DNA of 64,000 nucleotides from Punctularia strigosozonata HHB-11173 SS5 (Eukaryota > Basidiomycota > Agaricomycetes > Corticiales > Punctulariaceae). Under the pieces are notes generated by a model. That model had not been told where the DNA came from. It worked only from the letters and a program-made list of their open reading frames with translations, and ran no database searches. Shown piece after piece: positions 56,288 to 64,000 of the stretch. Within the stretch, counting starts at the first letter, position 1; each line of letters starts with the position of its first letter. The stretch is taken from the NCBI RefSeq assembly GCF_000264995.1, contig NW_006767435.1, positions 2,663,208-2,727,207 on the forward strand, given 5' to 3'. Made by a program: the position numbers and the translations under genes.

Positions 56288-58871
56288 TCATCTTGGGTTG
56301 TTCCAGTCGTCCTCGCCCAGCATGGGGAAGAAACCGAGCAATCCTTCTTTGTCTTCCGGTTTCCCGGCCTCCATCTCGATCTGCCAGCTGTCCAGCCTGA
56401 TCTTCATCATCTCGTCCCAGAACATCGTCGGCTGCACGGCATTCTGCTTGTTCTTTAAAAAGTCGCGGATGTGTCCGACCCACTGCTTCACGAGCCGGAA
56501 CCGCGCGTCGACGTTCGTCCCGCTGATCGAGTCCTGCTGGAACGGCGGCATGTGCTCCTGGTAAGCCATCAGCGTGATCTGGCCGAGCCAATAGAAGGGC
56601 AGGCAGTTGGCGATGAAGACTGGTTCATAACCCGCTTGGTGCTGCGGCGTCTCCGGAGACGTGAGCCACGTCTGCAGCCAGTTATGCAGCGCATACTGGA
56701 ATTCGTAGCCGTACTGGATGGGCCGATCGTCTGGATGCAATGGGGCGGGTGCGGGCACCTGGCTCTCGATGGGAGTGCAGATAGCGTAGAGATCGCTCAG
56801 GATGGCGTGTATGAGAACGAAATGGCCCATCGGGGTGAGAGCGAGGGGAGCCTCAATGGGTCGTGTTTCCCGAATGAGTTTCAGGGCATCGGGCATGGAA
56901 TACCCGATCATCCGCTGGGACACGGATCCGTATGGTGACGAGGTGTAGAGCAAATCTCGCCACTCTTCAGCAGTACGAGCGCTCCACAAGCTCTCCTCGC
57001 ATGGAAGACCCATGGTCAACTCCGAGGTGCGGAACGACGTCGGCAAGGCAAAGTATATCCGGTGACATGTGTCATGCAAGTATGAAAGGAGGAGGGCACT
57101 AGCAGAAGGTGAGTTTCAAGTCCCAGATAAGTTGTTGACAACGCATACCGTTTCGCTTGTTCGTGCAATGCCCACTCCTTCCATGATACATCTACGCCCT
57201 CTTCACAGTCGGGCGTTAATGGTGTCCATTCCGTACACTTCCGGATGTAGCCACATCGACGGATCATCTATTGATCACGGGGTCATTAGCTACCTTGGTC
57301 ATGCAGAGAAGATGCGACGAACCATAATCAACATGCCATGGTACATGTTTGATATGGCGCGCTCATCCGAGCGTTCATGGAAGAGGCCGATGGTCTGGAG
57401 AAGGCAGGTCGCCGTGACGATATCCAGCAGTTCCATGCAGTTGGCAGGATTTTTGGTCTGTTCCATATAACCGGGCTGTTAACGTTCGCATATACGAAGG
57501 ATAACCTCGTAAATGTACGAACGATTTCCTGAGGTAACCGCTCCCTTGTGGATGCCAGAGTCCTCTTGACGAACTCCGTCGCCTTCTTGGTGTTGACATA
57601 GAGAGCACCACACGCATGAACGGCGTCCACCAGGATCGATGGCTTGCCGTCCAGTGTGAAGGTTGGGGCCTGTGAAAGAACTCAGCTCGCATTCCCGGAT
57701 GGCTGTTGGGCAACGGAAGTAACATACGTGCACGATGGGCATCTGAGGCACGAACTCCGTGAGGAAGAGATATTCTGCGCAATGATTAGCATCTGAAAAG
57801 CATGTGTTGTCCAAACGCATACCATAGTGCTCGAGCTCCTGTGGATTGTCCGGTGACGATGGTGGGCTAGGGCCGGCGTACAAGGTCGAGTCTGGGCTGC
57901 CTTGGTGGGCTTGCCAGAAGGCCATGTCTTGCAGCGAGTTGGGGTCGTGGAATTCATGGGGTCCTGCAACGGGCGTCTGACCATTCGAAGCGAAGACGTT
58001 CGTGAAGAAGTCGTCGAACATATTGCCTTGGTAGTGAACGCCGTGGGGGGCACCTGAGGGCGCAGATGCCTGACTGACGCTGGCGACTTCGGAGCTCCAT
58101 ATCGTGCCCGTGTACTCTGTCGCGGGTGGCGTTAAAAGCGCCGAGCTATGGGTGTCTGATTCCGTGCGCGCCGAGGACGCTTGTGCAAGCAGGTAGTCCC
58201 CAAGGCTGGAGTCAGGAGCTCTTCTGGCATATGCAGACGGTTGCGATTCTTCGTCGGGAGACCGTCGAATGGAGTTCTTGCGAGCTGGTGTCGGATAGAC
58301 ACATTCCCGATTCCTGGTGCTGCACCTCGAACACGGCTCTTTGAGGTCGCATTTTGTCTTCGACTCGGCACAGGCCCGACATGACTTGCGTCGCGAGGTA
58401 CCTTGGTGACTTGATGTCATGTTTCAGACTGCTGTGTGAGGGAGCTTGGTTTAGAGGTACTCACCGCCCACCACACGTCTTACGGTGCCGCGAGAGGAGA
58501 TCGCTTCGAGTGAACTCAGCGCCACACGCCTGAGAAGTTGTTTAGGATCGACTGGAACCAATGAGGGAGCTATACGGTTCCTGTTCACCTCGCAAACATG
58601 CAAACCCTCCTTAGTATCTGGGCCTCCGTGAGTCCATCGGTAGGTGTCATGAACGAGTGTACGACATACGAGTCTTCAGGTGGCGGTTCAGATGCGTCGA
58701 TCGAGTGTACTTGGCGGGGCAGTGCGGACATTGTTTTGTCTGCGGCAATGAGGGGATGTTGCCGCCATGACGGCGCATCTTGGACGAGATACTAGCGGAC
58801 TTGGTCCTCGAGACCGAGCTCGCGACGCTGGCATTGTCGGCGGCGCCGACGTCGACGGTGGTGATAGTCAT
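56288..58871 (-). CDS. Hybrid C2H2 + Zn(2)Cys(6) / Fungal_trans transcription factor 2
   Basis: ATG 58871 opens MTITTVDVGAADNASVASSV, then KMRRHGGNIPSLPQTK and finger 1, QCPHCPAKYTRSTHLNRHLK. A later exon gives finger 2 (ACGAEFTRSDLLSRHRKTCG). Its frame continues through a 55-nt intron into HQGTSRRKSCRACAESKTKC followed by DLKEPCSRCSTRNRECVYP, a complete Zn(2)Cys(6) binuclear cluster with six Cys. The disordered middle includes GNMFDDFFTNVF. The Fungal_trans region reads ILVDAVHACGALYVNTKKAT, VTATCLLQTIGLFHERSDER, MIRRCGYIRKCTEWTPL and WKEWALHEQAKR; the last exon ends LGEDDWNNPR. The in-frame TGA just before an internal ATG lies inside that intron, so the cluster should not be taken as a separate gene. 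Nuclear regulator; targets unknown. Confidence 0.85.
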
Positions 58872-60128
58872 GGAGGGTGGAATAGGAGGGGCTGGGAGGG
58901 TTGTGGCGATGTGTGGGGTGGATCACGTATACAAGTACTGGAAGGGCGATCGCATATAGGGACTCGAAACGGTATCAGCGTGATAGAGCAGAAGAGAGGG
59001 CGAGCGCCATCAAGGAAGACGATGCACAGTGGGATCGAAGGGGATTGCGGTCGGCGAGTTCGCATCGTTATGTAACGCAAATCCAGTTTGCACTTTTATG
59101 GCTTCATCCGGAGACATACGGCCACCCTGTCTGACGCGCTCCATCAGCCTCCCTGACGATGGCCCTCGCAGACGCCTACAGACTGAATGCATCCGCCTTA
59201 CGACTCCAGTAGGGACAAATCTGCAAGCGAATGCCTGGCACAGGTTTAAGCTCGACGCTACCGCCATTGGCCGCGTTGTGAATCTAATCCGGTCCTTGCC
59301 GTTGGTTCTTCGCGGGCGCTGGGCTTCCGTATCCCATCATGACAACCGTCCATGGTAAACTTAGTATTCACCCATTCATCATCATCAGAAACGGGGGTCG
59401 TTCACAGACACAAAATTTGATCCCGCTGTCAGGGAATAGCAACTTCTTTCGTCTCGTTGGTCTGGCGTCGCCAGAAGTATCCAAGGGTGGTTGGTACGTC
59501 TGTCGATCTACCACCTCTAGTCGTCTGCCGCGGGTACTCATGCGTCCGCACGACCACCGTGCTAGGTAACGGCACAGGTTGGATCACATCGTTACATGAC
59601 CTCTGCTCTGAACACGCAGATGCCCGCGCGTATCCGTCGATCGACCCGCGAAACGGCAATATACTCGTCTCTGAATAACACAGGGCCGCCGGGTACAAAT
59701 CGTCCTGGAATGGTTGACTTGAGATCGTCTTACCATCAACTTCAATCTACTTCAAGGCCTTGAAAGATTTCATCGTGAGATGCGCTCGCTGCGATCATAA
59801 GTAAGACATTGAGCGCCGTCCTGCGCCGTCCTTGGGACCTTCCACATGCTCGTTGATGCCGAGGGCTATGCATTTAGCTCGTTTACGTCATGCTCGCCTC
59901 AGCAGCCTCAGCTCGGCTTGGTGCAGAACGCACACCAAGCTAACTGTGAATCTCTTCACCGCTGCCGCTGATCGCGGGGCCGTTCAACGTTGTTTGTAAT
60001 CCATACAGAGTCATTGAGAGAACATCGTATTAATCGTGCTTATCGTAATCGCAGGCAGGGTCTTTCATTTCACGATCGTTCTGCCGCCACTGACCACCGT
60101 TTCAGCGCGTACGGTATAGATCTTCACC
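58872..60128. other. Divergent intergenic region
   Basis: About 1.26 kb between the start codons of transcription factor 2 (minus) and aldo-keto reductase 2 (plus). Short open frames occur but none is supported as a gene. It must contain both promoters. Confidence 0.5.
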
Positions 60129-61432
60129 ATGGCATCAGCTACTTTAACTATCCAATCCGCCGTAAAGCTAAGCTCCGGTGATGATGACATGGTAGTGCGA
60201 ATGGCGCGCATCACTGACCAGAAGAGGAACGCAGGTTACTTGATGCCACGCATCGGCTTTGGAGTCTATCAAAACTACGCCACGAAGCAATCGTGTTTGG
60301 AGGCGTTCGAGGCTGGATATCGGTGCGCTTCTATTGCCGGCGGCAATGTTTCGCCATCAAACTCACAGCGTCCTCTCCACCCCCAGGCATGTGGACTCGG
60401 CCCAAGCATACCACAACGAAGCGCACGTCGGTGAGGCTGTTCGTGAGAGCGGCATACCGAGGGAAGAGCTCTTCATCAGTTGAGTATTGGAGGACCCGGG
60501 GGAACCGGCAACACGCATGACCCACTCACCTCAGTATTATAGCAACCAAATGCGTCAGCAAGACGCATGGCTACGAGAGCACACTCAAAGCCGTCGACGT
60601 TTCGCTGCAGAGCTTCGGCTTCGGTAATTCGATATCGTCAACCGGCCTTCTCGATGTCATATTGAATGCATGTGAACCTGGCAGATTACATCGATCTATA
60701 TCTCATCCATGATCCCATGTCGGGAACTGAAAGGCGGCTGCAAACGTACAAGGCTCTCCAAGAATCGAAGAAGGCAGGCAAAGTGCGCACCGTAGGTGTT
60801 TCCAACTAGTAAGTCTATAGAACACGGACTTCCAGAGCACCGGACGACGATTTTGTCCACCAGCGGGATTAAGCACCTGCAAGAAATCCAAACGGCCGGT
60901 TACGAGCTCCCAGCAGTGAACCAAATCGAGGTACGCTGCGATGTGTGGAATGCGAACCAAATACCAAACGGCGCACGACAGCTGCATCCTTTTTGCCAAC
61001 AACGGCCGATCGTAGATTGGTGCAATAAGCACTCCATCGTGGTACAAGCCTACTGCCCGATAGTGAGGGGCAAGTTTGATCATCCCGTTATCCAGCAAAT
61101 TGCGGAGAAGGTTTGTTGGGCTCTGGGTATACTGTGCACCACTGCCATCTGATCGACTCTTCATTTAGTTGGATCACGACCCTGCTCAAATCTTACTGCG
61201 CTGGTCGCTCCAAAAAGGGTGAGTAGCGATCAACAGCGCCTTTCTCATACTCGCTAACAGGATGATATCCGACAGATTTATTCCTTTGCCAAAGTCCTCC
61301 ACGCCCGCGCGCATCAGGTCGAACATACAGCTGTACGATTTCGCTCTCGACGATGAGGACATGCAGGCGTTGGATGAGCTTGATAAAGGAAAGGAGGGAT
61401 CCATCAGCTGGAATCCCGTTGACTTTGCTTGA
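60129..61432 (+). CDS. Aldo-keto reductase 2 (2,5-didehydrogluconate/xylose reductase-like)
   Basis: ATG 60129 opens [20 protein letters not shown], then [20 protein letters not shown]. After a 65-nt intron come [20 protein letters not shown] with catalytic Asp and Tyr, then [20 protein letters not shown] with Lys and, after an intron, [14 protein letters not shown] with His. Later motifs are [57 protein letters not shown] and [20 protein letters not shown], ending [10 protein letters not shown]. The set is complete for a cytosolic NADPH-dependent aldehyde or sugar reductase of the AKR family; the substrate cannot be told. It lies between two members of the transcription factor family, one of which is divergent and shares its upstream region. 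Confidence 0.9.
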
Positions 61433-61606
61433 TGGACAAGAATTCGGAAGCGTCATGATAACGTTGTCTACCTGGCGGTGAAGACCCTCTCCACACAGCA
61501 CGACTCTTATATCGATGCGCATGCATTGAATTGGGTAGTATACACGTGTGCCCAACAATGCAATATTGTGGATGATGCGGTGCCCACTGCGCATGCCGAA
61601 CTTCCA

Positions 61607-63969
61607 TCACTGCCGAGCGGATAATGTGAGCAAATATTCCAAAACTCCATCTCCACTCCTGTCTTCACGGAGCCCATTCTCCATCTCCAACCTCCAACCA
61701 TCCAATCGAATCTTCATCATATCGTCCCATAGAGCAGTAGTCGTGGCGCCGAAGTACTTGCCGTCCGTTCCGAGAAAATTCGTGATGCAACTGAACCAGT
61801 ACCTGATTAATCGCCATCGCGCGTCGGAGTCCGTTCGGCTGAGACAACCGGGCTGGAATGGCGGCATATCCTCCTGGTAGGCCATTAACGATATCTGTGC
61901 GAGCCAATACGATGGCAGCGGGTTTTGAAAGAACAGAGGCTCGGCCCCTTCCGGCGGCGTATCTGGGCCATTAAGCCAAGACCGGAGCCAATTTTGCAGG
62001 GACCATTGATATCGATAAATGTCCTCTTCCGGCCATTTTTGACCTACTGGGAGTCCTTCAACGGGAGTGGCGAGAGCGTATAGCTCGCTGAGGAGCGCCT
62101 TGATCATAATAACGTGAGACATGGGGTCCAAGACAAGCTTCAGCTCGTTGTTGGGAACGCGCGACGTGCGCAAGACATGGAGCGCGTGTTGAAAGGGTAC
62201 CCCCAGCAATCGCTCCATCGGTGTGCCATATGGAGACGGTTCATGCAGCGCGGCGTACCAGTCGATTGCAGTTTGGGCATCCCATAATTTCGGCTCGCAT
62301 GGAAGACGGAAATTGATCTCAGACGTCAGGTAGCAGGCGGGCAACGCAAAGGACATGCGAAGCATGACATCGTGCAGATACGACAGCCATAGAGATCTGA
62401 ATCGAGGATTAATCGCGGTGGTATCGAGTGGCATTGGAACGCACCGTTTCATGGTCTCGTGCTTCGCCCAGCTTTCCCAAGCTATCTCGATGCTGGTAGG
62501 GTTGGTGGGATCTATCGTCGGAGGTAACCATGTCGCGTTCTTCTCGAGCGTGCCACATCGGCGAATAAGCTGCGCCAGACCAGAGAAGCGTGAGCGGACA
62601 CTAACCCCAGGAATGATGTTCCTTACCATAACCAACATTCCATGGTATAAGCTAGATATTGATCGCTCTTCCACATCTTGGTGGTGAAGTCCAATCAATT
62701 GCAGCAGAGTGACCGCTAGAACGAGATTCGATAGTTGACAGTTCGTCAGCTTTCGAGACTGGAAGGAGAGGTCAGGCAACGTCGAACACCTAATCCCTAC
62801 ATGCACTCACGAATTCGCGCGGTATTGACTCTCGAGATGACGCCATAACTCGTCTGCAGTACGCAGAAGCTCTGGACGTCTTGATGAAAAGGGAACCACA
62901 TGCTCGAAAAGCATCCACAAGCATTGGATATTTCGGCAACTTTGCCAGGGCAGACGCCTATTGCCTTCGATTAGCTCAAACTGCACGAGGTAAGACGAAC
63001 ATCGTACATACATGAAACACAGGCATTTGCACAAGGTATTCAGAGTAGAACAATGACTCTAACAATCCAATCTCATGAACTGTAATCGCTCGCTTATCGG
63101 GAATGGACTCACCATATTGCTCAAGTTCTTGTTCCGTCTCGGGGCCGTTGGGATAGGCGGTGGGAGCAAAGGAGGGAGCAGTTCCAGCCATAGGGTCGAA
63201 AGGCGCCGTCGATTCTGTCGAATGTGGGTCAACCCTTGGTGGTGGTGGTACGTTTTGCACCTCGGACTCTGGCAGGAAGACTTCATTGAATAGCTCATCG
63301 AATATGTTGCCAGGCGGTTGCTGATTGGCGTCAGGAACAGGGTAGGGCTCGGATGTTCCTATAGGCGTTATTGGCACATGAAGCATTCCGGAAGCAACAG
63401 AGGTCGACGCAGTTCCCGGCGTGAGACTGAGTAGAGCATTGCGCAAATCTTCAGGAGTGGCTCCTGTAAAAGATTCGGTTGGCCGATTGCTTCCAGAAGA
63501 TGCACTGGGTTCAACAGTCGCTGGTTTCGATGTCCTACGGATACAAATCAGAACCAACGAATGAGCTTGCCCAAGTGTCTCTACAAACTCGCCCTTTCGC
63601 GCATGCTCTACTATGTCTTGCAAGCAGATCAGTGCGAGTAAATTCGGCTTTACATCGCTGCAAGCAGGACACATCTGATGAGGCCGGCTTCGGGACGGAT
63701 CAAATAGACCACCGACGTACAGGACAGATATGCAGACCTTCTCGCGTGTCTGGAATGGCGTTAACCACCTGATGGTTGTATCAGGAGCCAGGGTCCCACG
63801 TACGAGTTTTCATGTGGCGATTCAAATGGGTGGTTCGAGTATATTTAGCATTACAGAACGGGCACTGCTTGGTTTGTGGCAACACAGGCACGTTCCCGCC
63901 ATGACGCCGCATGTTCGGCGATATAACAGACATCTGCTGGCGCAGAGACTGGGTGGGTGCTTTGGACAT
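61607..63969 (-). CDS. C2H2 zinc-finger / Fungal_trans transcription factor 3
   Basis: ATG 63969 opens MSKAPTQSLRQQMSVISPNM, then MRRHGGNVPVLPQTK and finger 1, QCPFCNAKYTRTTHLNRHMK. A second exon encodes finger 2 (RCKAEFTRTDLLARHSRACA). The Ser/Pro/Thr-rich middle includes TPEDLRNALLSLTPGTA and GNIFDELFNEVFLPE, matching paralogue 1 (DDLRQCLLNLAPSDPS, FDMLFNDVFSPP). The Fungal_trans region includes LFYSEYLVQMPVFH, VLAVTLLQLIGLHHQDVEER, LIRRCGTLEKNATWLPPTID and WESWAKHETMKR. The last exon includes CYLTSEINFRLPCEPKLWDA and AQISLMAYQEDMPPFQPG and ends LEYLLTLSARQ. No Zn(2)Cys(6) cluster is seen. It is closer to paralogue 1 than to paralogue 2. The gene is complete; only about 30 bp of upstream sequence remain in the window. 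Confidence 0.87.
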
Positions 63970-64000
63970 GTCGAATGGGGAAACGAAGGAGGTGATGATG

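Noticed and set aside
58132-58420. Zn(2)Cys(6) segment as an independent gene starting at its own ATG
   Set aside because: The frame splices cleanly from the second C2H2 finger through a 55-nt intron, and the in-frame stop before the ATG lies within that intron.

Overview
The window looks like nuclear DNA of an agaricomycete (mushroom-forming basidiomycete), most likely a polypore. Reasons: dense intron-rich genes with introns of about 50-60 nt, a class I hydrophobin, two CaaX-type mating pheromone precursors, and full-length fungal housekeeping genes (SSL1, CCR4, MVD1, RRP12, a Gpt2/Sct1-type acyltransferase, an Nha1-type antiporter, a PP2C). I see no rRNA, tRNA, CRISPR array or intact transposon. 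Exon borders were inferred by hand from frame, GT/AG sites and family motifs, so coordinates give the whole CDS span from ATG to stop including introns.

Layout. 1-10.9 kb: the 3' end of a possible ATRIP/Rad26-like checkpoint gene, a coiled-coil protein with a long GX3 repeat, a conserved protein of possible amidohydrolase type, a large disordered protein, and an NFKBIL1-like protein carrying a J-like WHPDRF motif. 12.6-20.3 kb: SSL1 of TFIIH, a secreted or type I membrane cysteine-rich protein, a proline-rich protein ending in NPFE, and an Na+/H+ antiporter. 20.3-25 kb: gene-poor DNA holding two small pheromone precursor genes and an uncertain membrane-protein gene; no STE3 receptor is visible. 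25.7-37.6 kb: NmrA-like Rossmann protein, CCR4, mevalonate diphosphate decarboxylase, an aldo-keto reductase, a Sos7-like kinetochore protein, a hydrophobin and a PP2C. 38-48 kb: a WD40-like gene, RRP12 and a glycerol-3-phosphate acyltransferase transcribed divergently from a 163-bp gap, and a small conserved protein. 48-51.6 kb: gene-poor. 51.7-64 kb: three paralogous C2H2 plus Fungal_trans transcription factors, one with an added Zn(2)Cys(6) domain, interspersed with an uncharacterised gene and a second aldo-keto reductase.

The most striking observation is that both pheromone precursors carry the core STQTYCVIA twice, once internally followed by Arg and once at the C terminus. This recalls the tandem-repeat rhodotorucine A precursors of red yeasts and is unusual for an agaricomycete. 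Other notable structures are very short exons (5, 14 and 8 nt) at conserved motifs of the antiporter and acyltransferase, two apparent GC-AG introns, a 52-bp perfect palindrome, and a template-switch-like chimeric repeat in front of the antiporter gene.
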